64,000 bases of DNA from JAZSMJ01 sp045535815 (GTDB lineage: Bacteria; Bacillota; Clostridia; Oscillospirales; CAG-272). The notes beneath the pieces were generated by a model. The model saw only the letters and a list, made by a program, of their open reading frames with translations. It searched no databases and had not been told where the DNA came from. Where the stretch lies: NCBI GenBank assembly GCA_045535815.1, contig JAZSMJ010000066.1, positions 1 through 64,000 on the forward strand, given 5' to 3'. Within the stretch, counting starts at the first letter, position 1; each line of letters starts with the position of its first letter. The position numbers and the translations under genes are program-made. Below, one piece after another: positions 22,758 to 32,397 of this stretch.

Positions 22758-22825
22758 GTATATTAACGTATTTAAGATGGAGAAGTTTTGCGTGGCGATA
22801 GGCCGGGCAAATGATAAGGATTACT

Positions 22826-25267
22826 ATGCTCAGATATACAGAATCAGCAATGCAGCTTACGCTTCCGGTCGTTCCGATGACCGGTATAGTGGCTTTCCCG
22901 TCGATACCGATAAGCTTTGAGGTGTCGAATAAAGCCGCAGTTGCCGCTTGCGAAAAGGCAAATGCAGACAGGGGAGATATATTCCTTTTGACTCAGAAGG
23001 ATCCGATTGTGTCTGACCCCGAAGCAGAGGATATGTACACGGTAGGTACTGCCGCAAAGATAAAACAGTTTATAAAGCTTCCCGAGGGCAATATCAGAAT
23101 CATTGCAGAGGGATATTGCAGAGGAACCGTTCTCACTATGGATAAGGTTGACGGTGTTTTCGTTGCCGATATAATGAGTAAAACGGTCAATCTCGGAAGC
23201 GGTGGAGTTCGTGAGGAGGCTGCAGTCAGAGAGCTGCTTACGCTTTTTGACCGCTTTACAAAGCATCTTCCCAAAATGTCAAACGACCTTGTAACAGCAG
23301 TAAAGGGAATAAAATCAGCAGGACTGCTTTCCGATTTCATAGCAAGCAACGTGCTCATCAGCTTCAGCGACAAGCAGCTTGTCCTGAATGAATATGAGCC
23401 GCTTCGCAGAGCGGAGGCTCTTGCCGTTATAATGGAGCGTGAGATAGGCGTTCTTAAGACCGAGCTTCAGATACATCAGAAGGTTCGTGCCAAGATAGAC
23501 GCTAATCAGAGAGAATATTATCTCAGAGAACAGCTGAAGGTCATTCAGAGCGAGCTCGGCAATGCAGGCGAGGATAACGAAATAGACGAGTATTACGAGA
23601 AGATAGATGCCGCACATCTTCCGCAGGAGGTTGCGGAAAAGCTTGAGAAGGAAGTTCGTAAGCTTGAAAAAACTCCCTTCAACTCGGCAGAAAGCTCGGT
23701 TATAAGAAGCTATCTTGACACCTGCCTTGAGTTCCCTTGGAGTGCTATGTCAAAGGATACTACCGATATAGCACTTGCGAAAAAGATACTCGAGAGAGAT
23801 CATGACGGACTTGATAAGGTAAAGGAAAGAATTCTCGAATACCTTGCGGTAAAGCAGCTCTCTCCCTCACTTAACAATCAGATAATCTGCCTTGTTGGCC
23901 CTCCCGGCACGGGTAAGACCTCGATAGCAAGATCTATAGCCGATGCGCTCAAGCGCAAGTACGTCAGAGTATCGCTTGGCGGCGTCAGAGACGAGGCTGA
24001 TATAAGAGGTCACAGAAAGACTTATATAGGCTCAATGCCCGGACGTATAGTAAACGCCCTTGTGCAAGCGCAGGTACGCAATCCGCTTATGCTTCTTGAC
24101 GAGATAGATAAGCTGACACACGATGCGCACGGAGATCCTGCATCTGCACTTCTGGAGGTGCTTGACTCGGAGCAGAACAAGGCCTTCAGAGATCATTTTA
24201 TGGAAATACCCGTAGATCTTTCTGAGTGCGTTTTCATAGCAACTGCCAATACGCTCGATACGGTACCCCGTCCTCTGCTTGACAGAATGGAGGTAATCGA
24301 GCTCAAGATCTACACGAGAAACGAGAAGGCGGCTATTGCCCACAATCATCTCATACCCAAGCAGATGAAGCGTCACGGACTTAACAAGCGTATGCTTAAG
24401 ATAAGCGAGGCTGCGGTATACGATATAATCGACTATTATACCCGTGAGGCAGGCGTCAGAAATCTCGAAAGAGAGATAGCAAGTATATGTCGCCGTGTCG
24501 CTAAAATACTCGTTGAGAGCGGCAAAAAGAGCTGCTCGGTAACTCCTTCAAATCTGAAGGAATTTCTCGGCAGAAGAAAGATAAAGCCCGAGAGAATAGC
24601 AGACAAAAACGAGATAGGCGTTGTCAACGGAATGGCGTATACCGAGCTTGGAGGAGAGCTTCTTCAGATCGAGGTAGCGGCAGTTCCCGGAAGCGGAAAG
24701 ATAGAGCTTACCGGTTCTCTCGGAGACGTTATGAAGGAATCGGCAAAGACGGCTATAAGCTGTGTAAGAGCTATATCCGAAAGACTCGGAATAGACCCTG
24801 ATTTTTATAAGAACAAGGATATACATATCCATGCCCCCGAGGGAGTAGTTCCCAAGGACGGACCATCTGCAGGCGTTACTATGACGAGCGCACTTGTCAG
24901 CGAGCTGACAGGCATACCGGTCAGACGTGACGTTGCTATGACGGGTGAGATAACCCTGAGAGGCAGAGTGCTTCCGATAGGCGGTCTTAAGGAAAAGACA
25001 ATGGCTGCTTATATGGCAGGATGCAAGACTATTCTCATCCCCCGTGATAACGAGGATGATTTAGATGACGTTGACCCTGTAGTAAAGGAAAACGTCAGAT
25101 TCGTGCTCTGCTCGACCATACACGACGTGCTCGACGAGACTCTTGAAGACAGATGCGAGAGTGTGTACGGTATGGGTGAGGTCAAGGATGAGATAAAATA
25201 TATACCGGATATGGTCGGTATAAACGATAAGAGCGAAAGCGTTAGGATGTGTGATGGTGAAGCTTAA
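22826..25267 (+). CDS. lon: ATP-dependent Lon protease
   Basis: The start at ATG 22826 has AAGGATTACT upstream (813 residues); ATG 22811 and 22850 are alternatives. It has an N-terminal LON substrate-binding domain (LPVVPMTGIVAFPSIPISFE) and coiled coil with DANQREYYLREQLKVIQSEL near residue 230. The AAA+ module has GPPGTGKTS near residue 358 and LLDEIDKL. The C-terminal S16 protease has PKDGPSAGVTM (catalytic Ser near 681) and IGGLKEKTMAA (catalytic Lys near 721). It degrades misfolded and regulatory proteins in the cytoplasm. The end overlaps engB by 14 bases, a pairing conserved in Firmicutes. Confidence 0.97.
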   Translation: MLRYTESAMQLTLPVVPMTGIVAFPSIPISFEVSNKAAVAACEKANADRGDIFLLTQKDPIVSDPEAEDMYTVGTAAKIKQFIKLPEGNIRIIAEGYCRGTVLTMDKVDGVFVADIMSKTVNLGSGGVREEAAVRELLTLFDRFTKHLPKMSNDLVTAVKGIKSAGLLSDFIASNVLISFSDKQLVLNEYEPLRRAEALAVIMEREIGVLKTELQIHQKVRAKIDANQREYYLREQLKVIQSELGNAGEDNEIDEYYEKIDAAHLPQEVAEKLEKEVRKLEKTPFNSAESSVIRSYLDTCLEFPWSAMSKDTTDIALAKKILERDHDGLDKVKERILEYLAVKQLSPSLNNQIICLVGPPGTGKTSIARSIADALKRKYVRVSLGGVRDEADIRGHRKTYIGSMPGRIVNALVQAQVRNPLMLLDEIDKLTHDAHGDPASALLEVLDSEQNKAFRDHFMEIPVDLSECVFIATANTLDTVPRPLLDRMEVIELKIYTRNEKAAIAHNHLIPKQMKRHGLNKRMLKISEAAVYDIIDYYTREAGVRNLEREIASICRRVAKILVESGKKSCSVTPSNLKEFLGRRKIKPERIADKNEIGVVNGMAYTELGGELLQIEVAAVPGSGKIELTGSLGDVMKESAKTAISCVRAISERLGIDPDFYKNKDIHIHAPEGVVPKDGPSAGVTMTSALVSELTGIPVRRDVAMTGEITLRGRVLPIGGLKEKTMAAYMAGCKTILIPRDNEDDLDDVDPVVKENVRFVLCSTIHDVLDETLEDRCESVYGMGEVKDEIKYIPDMVGINDKSESVRMCDGEA

Positions 25268-25853
25268 TTTAAATAACGTAAAGCTTAAGATAAGTGCGGG
25301 CACGCTTGCACAGATACCTCGTGAGCCTATTCCGAATTTTGCTTTGTCGGGTCGCTCAAACGTAGGTAAAAGCTCGCTGATAAACACCCTTCTTTCAAGA
25401 AAGGGACTTGCGAGAGTCAGCGGTGAGCCGGGCAAGACCATAACCATCAATTTTTACGATATAGACGGAAAGATATATTTTGCAGACCTTCCCGGATACG
25501 GATATGCAAAGCGGGGCGCTGCAGATATAAAGAAGTGGTCGGCACTCGTTCAGGGATATTTTTCATCCTCTGAGGCAACCAGGAATCTTTCTGCAGTAAT
25601 ACAGCTGATAGACCTCAAGGTAGGTCCTACAAAGGACGATGAGATAATGCTCGATTGGTTAAACCAGACCGGCACGCCTTATTTTATAGTTGCAACAAAG
25701 GCTGATAAGCTGTCAAAAACGGCGGCGCAGGAGGCTGTCACGAGCATTATGAATCACGAGCTCGTTGCAGAGGGAACGGCTATTATTCCGTTTTCAGCCC
25801 TTAAGGGAAGTGGCAAGGATGAGGTCTGGTCGGAAATACAGAAGTATTGCTGA
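25254..25853 (+). CDS. engB: ribosome-biogenesis GTPase YsxC/EngB
   Basis: This is 199 residues from ATG 25254 (a GTG sits directly before it). LSGRSNVGKSSLINTL is the P-loop (G1), GKTITIN covers G2, FADLPGYGYAKR is the family-specific G3 region, ATKADKLS is G4 and FSALKG is G5. It helps late assembly of the 50S ribosomal subunit and is normally essential. It is translationally coupled to lon. Confidence 0.96.
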   Translation: MVKLNLNNVKLKISAGTLAQIPREPIPNFALSGRSNVGKSSLINTLLSRKGLARVSGEPGKTITINFYDIDGKIYFADLPGYGYAKRGAADIKKWSALVQGYFSSSEATRNLSAVIQLIDLKVGPTKDDEIMLDWLNQTGTPYFIVATKADKLSKTAAQEAVTSIMNHELVAEGTAIIPFSALKGSGKDEVWSEIQKYC

Positions 25854-25886
25854 TATGGGAATATCGGCAAAGGAAGGTCAATTATT

Positions 25887-27188
25887 ATGGAGTTTACACA
25901 TTCCTGTTACGGAATAAATGAAAAGGGACATCTTACCATAGGCTCGGTCGATACAGTCGAGCTTGCGGCTGAATACGGCACGCCTGCCTACGTTATGGAT
26001 GAGGATTATATAAGAGCACAGTGCAGACTGTACAGAGAAAGCGCAAAAAAATACTTCGGTGAGGGAAGCCTTCCTCATTTTGCAAGTAAGGCGCTGTGCA
26101 TCAAGAGAATATATCAGATAATCGCTGAGGAGGGAATAGGCACGGACGTCGTTTCCCCGGGAGAGCTTTATACTGCAAAGGCTGCAGATTTCCCGATGGA
26201 AAATATATGCTTCCACGGCAATAACAAGACCGACCGTGATATCGAAATGGCTGTCAGCATGGGTGTCGGCAGATTTGTAGTCGATAACGACGAGGAGCTT
26301 GATTCGCTTGATGCGATTGCAGGAAAATACGGCATTAAGCAGAAGATAATGCTTCGTATTACCCCCGGTATAGACCCTCATACTCATAAAGCGGTAATCA
26401 CAGGAAACGTCGATTCAAAGTTCGGCAACGCCATAGTTACCGGTCAGGCAATGGCGATAGTAAAGAGAGCCCTTGCAAAGAAAAATATAGAGCTTACGGG
26501 TATACACTGCCATATCGGCTCTCAGATATTTGAGATAGCTCCGTTTGAGGATGCCGCAAGAATAATGGTCACGTTTATGGCGGATGTTCGCAGAGAGTGC
26601 GGATACGAGATGTACGAGCTCAATCTCGGCGGCGGCTTCGGTGTAAGATATATTCCCGAGGACCCGATAATAGATTACGAAAAGAATATAGCCGACGTTG
26701 CGGCGGCGGTAAAGAAAAATTGCGCAGAGCAGGGTATCCCGGTGCCGAGAGTTATACTCGAGCCGGGCCGCTCGATAGTTGCAGGCGCAGGAATTACCCT
26801 TTATACCGTTGGCTCGGTAAAGGAGATCACGGGCTTTAAGAATTACGTGTCGATAGACGGCGGTATGCCCGATAATCCCAGATACGCTCTTTATTCGTCT
26901 CAGTACGAGGCGTTTATCGCAAACAGAGCGGCTGAAGAAAAAAATTATGAATGTACTATAGCAGGACGCTGCTGTGAAAGCGGCGACCTTATTGCCGAAA
27001 ATATAAAGATACAGAGCGCAAAAAGAGGCGATATTATGGCTGTAACGGTTACGGGTGCGTATAACTACGCTATGGCTTCAAACTACAACCGTATAACACG
27101 TCCCCCGATAATTCTTATAAAGGATAAAAAGCCTTACGTAGCGCTTGAGAGAGAAAGCTTCGAGGACCTTATAAGAAACGACAGATAA
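25887..27188 (+). CDS. lysA: diaminopimelate decarboxylase
   Basis: This is 433 residues. PHFASKALCIKRI contains the PLP-binding Lys, HCHIGSQI is the family His motif, ELNLGGGFGVRY the phosphate-binding Gly loop, ILEPGRSIVA the substrate-side loop, and CCESGDLI holds the active-site Cys of the partner subunit. It makes lysine from meso-diaminopimelate in the last step of lysine biosynthesis. The spacing of 33 bases after engB and 36 bases before the M50 gene suggests one long transcript. Confidence 0.96.
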   Translation: MEFTHSCYGINEKGHLTIGSVDTVELAAEYGTPAYVMDEDYIRAQCRLYRESAKKYFGEGSLPHFASKALCIKRIYQIIAEEGIGTDVVSPGELYTAKAADFPMENICFHGNNKTDRDIEMAVSMGVGRFVVDNDEELDSLDAIAGKYGIKQKIMLRITPGIDPHTHKAVITGNVDSKFGNAIVTGQAMAIVKRALAKKNIELTGIHCHIGSQIFEIAPFEDAARIMVTFMADVRRECGYEMYELNLGGGFGVRYIPEDPIIDYEKNIADVAAAVKKNCAEQGIPVPRVILEPGRSIVAGAGITLYTVGSVKEITGFKNYVSIDGGMPDNPRYALYSSQYEAFIANRAAEEKNYECTIAGRCCESGDLIAENIKIQSAKRGDIMAVTVTGAYNYAMASNYNRITRPPIILIKDKKPYVALERESFEDLIRNDR

Positions 27189-27224
27189 GATATTTCAATT
27201 CCAAAACGAAAGGAAAATATCATA

Positions 27225-27896
27225 ATGTTACAGCAGATATTTGATCCGCAGCAGCTGCCGTATATCCTTTTGAGGATACCGTGTATACTTATAGCGCTTT
27301 CCTTCCACGAGCTTGCTCACGGCTGGATGGCGTACAAGCTGGGTGACCCGACTGCAAGAAATTTCGGACGTCTGTCCATGAATCCGTTGAAGCACCTTGA
27401 CCCGATAGGTGCGCTTGCTATGCTTTTGCTCGGATTCGGTTGGGCAAAGCCGGTGCCGATAAATACAAGATATTTCAAAAAGCCGAGAAGAGATATGGCT
27501 CTTTCCGCCCTGGCAGGACCGGTGGCAAACCTTATACTTGCATTTATAGGCTGCTTTATCTATTATCTTGCACTTCTTTTGCTGATAGTGCTTGAGGTAG
27601 AGGTGAACACGTTGTGGGACATTGTTCTTATGTTTATAGGAACCTTCTACTCGCTCAATCTCGGTCTTGCAGTATTCAATCTGCTTCCGATACCTCCGCT
27701 TGACGGCTCGAGAATAGCGTTTATATTCCTCCCCGACAGGCTATACTTCAAGGTAATGCAGTACGAGCAGTATATTTCGATAGCACTTATGCTGCTTCTG
27801 TTTACCGACGTTCTGAACAGACCGATCTCGACCCTTATAGGTTGGGTAGACTTCGGTATGAGCTACGTAGTCAGTCTGATACTCCCCATCATTTAA
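27225..27896 (+). CDS. site-2-type zinc metalloprotease (M50 family)
   Basis: This is 223 residues with AACGAAAGGAAAATATCATA before the ATG. SFHELAHGWMAYKLGDPTAR holds the HExxH zinc motif in the second membrane helix, and NLLPIPPLDGSRI the third ligand Asp. About four to five transmembrane helices. This short subgroup without PDZ domain is widespread in Firmicutes, next to scpAB; its substrates are not established. Confidence 0.92.
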   Translation: MLQQIFDPQQLPYILLRIPCILIALSFHELAHGWMAYKLGDPTARNFGRLSMNPLKHLDPIGALAMLLLGFGWAKPVPINTRYFKKPRRDMALSALAGPVANLILAFIGCFIYYLALLLLIVLEVEVNTLWDIVLMFIGTFYSLNLGLAVFNLLPIPPLDGSRIAFIFLPDRLYFKVMQYEQYISIALMLLLFTDVLNRPISTLIGWVDFGMSYVVSLILPII

Positions 27897-27917
27897 AAAT
27901 GAAAGCGATAAATACAA

Positions 27918-28670
27918 ATGACAGTTTTACCTGATTTCAGGCTTGAGATATTTGAAGGCCCGCTTGACCTTCTGCTCTCGCTTATCTCAAAAAACAAAGT
28001 GAATATATACGATATCCCGATAGCGCTTATATTCGAGCAGTATATGGCGTATCTCGACGAGATGAAAAAGATGGATATGGAGATAGCGGGCGAGTTTATC
28101 GTAATGGCATCCGAGCTTATGCTGATAAAGAGCCGAATGCTTCTTCCCAAGCAGGAAAACGAAGAGGAGGAAGACCCGAGAGCAAAGCTTGCCGCTGCAC
28201 TTATCGAATATAAAAAGGCTAAGGAGGCGGCGGTATATCTGTCTGAAAGATACGGCATTTATTCGGGCAGAATGATAAAGGATACCGATGAATATGAGCC
28301 GGATATCACCTGTGACGAGGGTCAGGATATCGAGCTTCTGACGAGTGCGTTCAGACTGCTTCTGAGAAGGGCGGTAGAGGTAAAGAAGAGCGAGGGAAGC
28401 GATCCCTCAAGAGCCTTTGGAAGGATAACCACACGTCCGTCGGCCTCTGTGCCTGCAAGAACGGTCTTCGTTATGAGATATCTCTTCAAAAACGGAAGGA
28501 CAAGCTTTACCGATCTTATGCTGAAATCACAGGACAGAGAGGAGCTTATCGCATCCTTCCTTGCACTTTTAGAGCTTGTTCACGCACAGCGTGTTACAGT
28601 TTCTGACGGTGAAGACGGCGAGTATATACTTGAGCTAAACAGAAAAAAGGCGGTAGTAAACAATGGATAA
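27918..28670 (+). CDS. scpA: segregation and condensation protein A
   Basis: This is 250 residues. The N-terminal FEGPLDLLLSLISKNKVNIY signature and EFIVMASELMLIKSRMLLPK are diagnostic of the kleisin ScpA; the C-terminal winged helix has YLFKNGRTSFTDLML. It bridges SMC heads in the chromosome condensation complex. It overlaps scpB by 8 bases. Confidence 0.96.
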   Translation: MTVLPDFRLEIFEGPLDLLLSLISKNKVNIYDIPIALIFEQYMAYLDEMKKMDMEIAGEFIVMASELMLIKSRMLLPKQENEEEEDPRAKLAAALIEYKKAKEAAVYLSERYGIYSGRMIKDTDEYEPDITCDEGQDIELLTSAFRLLLRRAVEVKKSEGSDPSRAFGRITTRPSASVPARTVFVMRYLFKNGRTSFTDLMLKSQDREELIASFLALLELVHAQRVTVSDGEDGEYILELNRKKAVVNNG

Positions 28671-29268
28671 CCAACAGATACCGGTATCAAGAGTGCCGAA
28701 AATAATAGAGGCGGTGCTTTTTGCGGCAGGATATCCCGTAAGCTATGAAAAGCTTGCCGAAATAATCGGATATAAGCCGAGCGAGATAAAGAAGATAGCG
28801 GACAGTATGTGCGCTGATTATCCCGGAAGAGGGATACAGATGGTGTGCTACGAGGATTCGTGTCAGCTGTGCACCGTAGAGGATTGCGAGAGCTATATAA
28901 AGGCGGCACTCGGAATAAAACGAAGCGGAAATTTATCAAAATCATCGCTTGAGGTGCTTGCGATAATTGCGTATAATCAGCCGGTAACGAGAGCATACAT
29001 AGAGCAGGTAAGAGGAGTTGACAGCGCATATGCGGTCAATAATCTGATAGAAAGAGGTCTTATCGAGGCAAAGGGAAGACTTGACGTTCCCGGAAGACCT
29101 AATATCTACGGCACGACCGCAGACTTTCTCAGATGCTTCGGGCTTTCCTCCTTGGGAGAGCTTCCGATCCCCGATCTTTTGGCTCCTGCAGAGGAGGCAG
29201 ACGAGGGAGATGAGGCTGTAAGCGCAGATACCTTAAGTGAAAAGGAAAACGCAAACGGGGAAGAGTAA
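28663..29268 (+). CDS. scpB: segregation and condensation protein B
   Basis: This is 201 residues: two winged helices with IIEAVLFAAGYPVSYEKLAE at the start and SLEVLAIIAYNQPVTRAYIE in the middle, GRPNIYGTTADFLRCFGL near the end, then an acidic tail. It is the partner of ScpA; dimers stabilise the SMC complex. Confidence 0.95.
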   Translation: MDNQQIPVSRVPKIIEAVLFAAGYPVSYEKLAEIIGYKPSEIKKIADSMCADYPGRGIQMVCYEDSCQLCTVEDCESYIKAALGIKRSGNLSKSSLEVLAIIAYNQPVTRAYIEQVRGVDSAYAVNNLIERGLIEAKGRLDVPGRPNIYGTTADFLRCFGLSSLGELPIPDLLAPAEEADEGDEAVSADTLSEKENANGEE

Positions 29269-29297
29269 ATCTATCTTTTCTATGGGAGAGGTCAGAT

Positions 29298-29921
29298 ATG
29301 AAGGGTATTATTATAGCGCTGTCTGTAATAGCGTTTATAGCTGCGCTGTTATTCATTCCTATCCATATACGGCTGAAGTATTCAGACAGCTTTGTCGCAA
29401 GGATAAGAGTGCTTTTTCTGACGTTTCCGTTATATCCGTCAAAGAAAAAGCCGAAAAAGAAAAGGGCAAAAGGAAAAAAGAAGCAAAAGAAAAAGACTGA
29501 TGAAGCTAAGACAGAGGGAGCACCGGAAAAAAAGAAAAAGCTTAGTGCATCCTCGGTAAAGGGGCTTATCAGGCTTGTCTATGCTATCTCAAAAATAATT
29601 ATAAGCCGTTTTGCCTGCCATCTGAAAACCAAGATATACCGCATATATATAAAGATAGGCTCGGACGATATGGCAAAAACTGCCGTTGAATACGGAGCGG
29701 CAGCGCAGGGGATGGCGTATCTTATTGAATTTCTGTCACAGAAGACAAGCGTTAAGCTTGCAAGAAACAGTATAGTAAGAGTAGAGCCGGATTTTATGTC
29801 GGAAAGGTTTTCTGCTGCAGTCGATATTGATTTTTCGCTTCGCATATGGCAGATATTTGATATTGGACTTAAAGCGGTAATGCATTTAATAAAAAATAAA
29901 ATGGGAAGCTTATCCCGATAA
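29298..29921 (+). CDS. DUF2953 membrane protein
   Basis: This is 207 residues. One N-terminal membrane helix (about 1-22), then a very lysine-rich stretch (about residues 48-85, KKKPKKKRAKGKKKQKKK), then KIYRIYIKIGSDDMAKTAVE and a C-terminal region typical of DUF2953 proteins, which sit before ytfJ/gerW in many spore formers. It is part of the scpAB-gerW operon; a sporulation link is inferred from position only. Confidence 0.85.
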   Translation: MKGIIIALSVIAFIAALLFIPIHIRLKYSDSFVARIRVLFLTFPLYPSKKKPKKKRAKGKKKQKKKTDEAKTEGAPEKKKKLSASSVKGLIRLVYAISKIIISRFACHLKTKIYRIYIKIGSDDMAKTAVEYGAAAQGMAYLIEFLSQKTSVKLARNSIVRVEPDFMSERFSAAVDIDFSLRIWQIFDIGLKAVMHLIKNKMGSLSR

Positions 29922-29947
29922 AGAAATAAATTTTTACGGAGGATATT

Positions 29948-30394
29948 ATGGCAGAAGCAACTAAACTCAGCGATATTATAAAAGCCTCACTTGAAAATAT
30001 ACGTAACGTAGCGGATGTAAACACCGTTATCGGAAATGAGATAACTACGTCAAACGGAACGGTTATAATTCCGGTATCAAAGGTATCGGTAGGTATAGCG
30101 TCTGGCGGCGTTGACTATTTCGGAAAGAATGTAAACGGGGCAGATTCAAAGCCGTCCGCACAGAATTTCGGCGGTGGAGGCGGTACGGGTGTTTCCGTTT
30201 CTCCGGTAGGATTTCTCGTTATAAAGCCGAGCGGAGAGGTCGAGCTTCTCAATATAGATGCACCGACAGGTCCTGCTCCCGCTCCTTCATCTATTGATTC
30301 GATAATAAACGCAATAGAAAAATCTCCCGATCTTATACAGCGCTTTAGGGAGATATTCAAAAAGGACGAAAAGAAGGAAGACAGCGCAGAATAA
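29948..30394 (+). CDS. gerW: sporulation protein GerW/YtfJ
   Basis: This is 148 residues. LSDIIKASLENIRNVADVNT, then NGTVIIPVSKVSVGIASGGV, a Gly-rich loop (FGGGGGTGVSVSPVGFLVI) and IDSIINAI match the YtfJ/GerW family, needed for germination in Bacillus subtilis. It has GGAGGATATT before the ATG. Along with spo0A and cotJAB it supports a sporulating ancestry. Confidence 0.93.
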   Translation: MAEATKLSDIIKASLENIRNVADVNTVIGNEITTSNGTVIIPVSKVSVGIASGGVDYFGKNVNGADSKPSAQNFGGGGGTGVSVSPVGFLVIKPSGEVELLNIDAPTGPAPAPSSIDSIINAIEKSPDLIQRFREIFKKDEKKEDSAE

Positions 30395-30469
30395 GCTCTT
30401 GCGCTATGACATACTCACGCACTTGCATTAATATAATTTCTATATAAAAACAATGCGGAGCGTGAGAAT

Positions 30470-31654
30470 ATGAAAAAAACGGTACTTAGAGTAGTGTCGC
30501 TGCTTGTGTGTGCGGTGCTGACAATTTGCTCAGCGAATGCATCGGGTGGTGCTGTCGAGGTTTTTGACGGCGAGAGCGACCCTATAAAAGAAACGGCGGC
30601 AGTGCCGTCTGTCAGTGCGGCAGGAGCTATTTTAATAGATGCAGACAGTGGCAGAGTACTGTACAAGCACAACGCCTATCAGCGAATGCCGATGGCAAGC
30701 ACTACCAAGATAATGACTGCGCTTGTGGCGCTATCGTCAGTTCCGGTCGATACCGTTGTGAGCGTATCTCCTTTGGCGGTGGGAGTTGAGGGCTCGTCAG
30801 TTTATCTTTATGCAGGTGAGGAGCTGACTATGGAGCAGCTGCTGTACGCTATGCTGCTTGAGAGTGCAAACGATGCCGCAGCGGCTATAGCTATTGCCGT
30901 GGGCGGTGATATTGAATCCTTTGCGGATATGATGAATGAAATGGCGCAAAGGATAGGACTTGCGGATACGCATTTTGAAAATCCTCACGGACTTGACGGC
31001 GAGGAGCATTATACCACGGCAGCAGATCTTGCAACTCTTACGGCATATGCCTTGCAAAACGAGACCTTCAGAAGCATCGTTTCAACCTATAAGCATACCA
31101 TACCAATGAACGGCAGCGAGGGAACACGGCTTCTTATAAACCACAATAAGCTGCTGAAGAGCTACAGTGGAGCTATAGGCGTAAAGACCGGCTTTACCAA
31201 AAAGAGCGGAAGATGCCTTGTCAGTGCAGCTGAAAGGGAGGGCGTTACTCTTGTGGCAGTAACTCTTTCTGCAGCTGACGATTGGAATGACCATGCAAAT
31301 ATGCTGGATTACGGCTTTTCGCTTATCGAAAGATTGAGCATCTGCGAAAAGGGAGAAATAGCTATTTCGGTACCGGTCATAAACGGAAGCTGTGACAGCC
31401 TTGCCGTATCAAACGAAGTCGCACTTGAGCTGACGCTTGACAGATATTCCGACCGGAATATAAAGACTGTTATAGAGCTTGACAGATTTTACTTTGCCCC
31501 GATAGCAAAGGGCGACGTGCTTGGCCGTGCGGTCTTTACGATTGAAGGAAAAACCGTCGGAGTGCTTGAGCTTACCGCAACTCAGTCGGTTGAAGAAATA
31601 ACGTACAAAATGAATTTTTGGGAGCGAATACTTAGCTTTTTCGGTATAGGTTAA
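30470..31654 (+). CDS. D-alanyl-D-alanine carboxypeptidase (PBP5-like, S11)
   Basis: This is 394 residues with a signal peptide (about 1-24). Ser77-Thr-Thr-Lys80 (MASTTKIMTAL) is the nucleophile motif, LESANDAAAAI the SxN motif, and GVKTGFTKKSG the KTG triad. The C-terminal domain and an amphipathic end (FWERILSFFGIG) allow membrane contact. It trims peptidoglycan stem peptides outside the membrane. Next to gerW and rluB, this matches the DacF/DacB-like sporulation carboxypeptidase position in Clostridia. Confidence 0.93.
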   Translation: MKKTVLRVVSLLVCAVLTICSANASGGAVEVFDGESDPIKETAAVPSVSAAGAILIDADSGRVLYKHNAYQRMPMASTTKIMTALVALSSVPVDTVVSVSPLAVGVEGSSVYLYAGEELTMEQLLYAMLLESANDAAAAIAIAVGGDIESFADMMNEMAQRIGLADTHFENPHGLDGEEHYTTAADLATLTAYALQNETFRSIVSTYKHTIPMNGSEGTRLLINHNKLLKSYSGAIGVKTGFTKKSGRCLVSAAEREGVTLVAVTLSAADDWNDHANMLDYGFSLIERLSICEKGEIAISVPVINGSCDSLAVSNEVALELTLDRYSDRNIKTVIELDRFYFAPIAKGDVLGRAVFTIEGKTVGVLELTATQSVEEITYKMNFWERILSFFGIG

Positions 31655-31665
31655 GTTTTTGATTT

Positions 31666-32385
31666 ATGGAAAGTTTAAGGATACAAAAATATTTGTCGGA
31701 CTGCGGAGTTATGTCACGCAGAGCCGCTGAAAAGGAAATAGCCGCAGGCAGAGTTAAGGTAAACGGAGCCGTGGCACAGATAGGACAGAAGATAGACCCC
31801 GATACGGATGAGGTGGTCTACAAGGGCAAGGTAGTCAAAAAGGAGATAAAGAGCTATACCTATATAATGCTCAATAAGCCTGTGGGATACGTTACCACCA
31901 TGTCGGACGAGAGCTCTCGTCCGTGCGTTCGTGACCTCGTGTCTGACGTCGGAGTAAGAGTCTATCCGGTCGGAAGACTTGATATGTATTCAGAGGGGCT
32001 TCTGATAATGACAAACGACGGAGAGCTTACCAATAAGCTCACACACCCAAAGCACGAGATACCTAAAATATATCACGTCAAGGTGGACGAGGAGATAAAT
32101 TCGGATAAGCTTAGATTTCTTGGCAGACGTATGAATATAGACGGGTACGACATAGAGCCTGTAAAGTGTGAGGTAGTTACCAGAAAGGACGGATTTACCG
32201 TTCTGCGTATGACTCTTTACGAGGGCAGAAACCGTCAGATAAGAAAGATGTGTGAGGCGGCAGAGCTTAAGGTGCTTTCACTTAAGCGCATTGCAATAGG
32301 AGAGCTGAGCCTTGGAAATCTGAAGCCGGGTGAATGGAAGAAAATGAGCGCTTCGCAGATAAAATATCTGAGGGGCGGAAAATAA
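31666..32385 (+). CDS. rluB: 23S rRNA pseudouridine synthase RluB-type
   Basis: This is 239 residues. The N-terminal S4 RNA-binding domain (RIQKYLSDCGVMSRRAAEKE) is followed by the catalytic segment YPVGRLDMYSEGLLIMTNDG with the active Asp, and YEGRNRQIRKMCEA typical of RsuA/RluB/RluE enzymes. It modifies a uridine in domain V of 23S rRNA, by analogy. Confidence 0.93.
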   Translation: MESLRIQKYLSDCGVMSRRAAEKEIAAGRVKVNGAVAQIGQKIDPDTDEVVYKGKVVKKEIKSYTYIMLNKPVGYVTTMSDESSRPCVRDLVSDVGVRVYPVGRLDMYSEGLLIMTNDGELTNKLTHPKHEIPKIYHVKVDEEINSDKLRFLGRRMNIDGYDIEPVKCEVVTRKDGFTVLRMTLYEGRNRQIRKMCEAAELKVLSLKRIAIGELSLGNLKPGEWKKMSASQIKYLRGGK

Positions 32386-32397
32386 GGAGAGATAGAT

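Noticed and set aside
29237..29500. 87-codon frame overlapping scpB end and DUF2953
   Set aside because: It overlaps two well-supported genes in another frame; its Lys-rich end mirrors the poly-Lys stretch of the DUF2953 gene.
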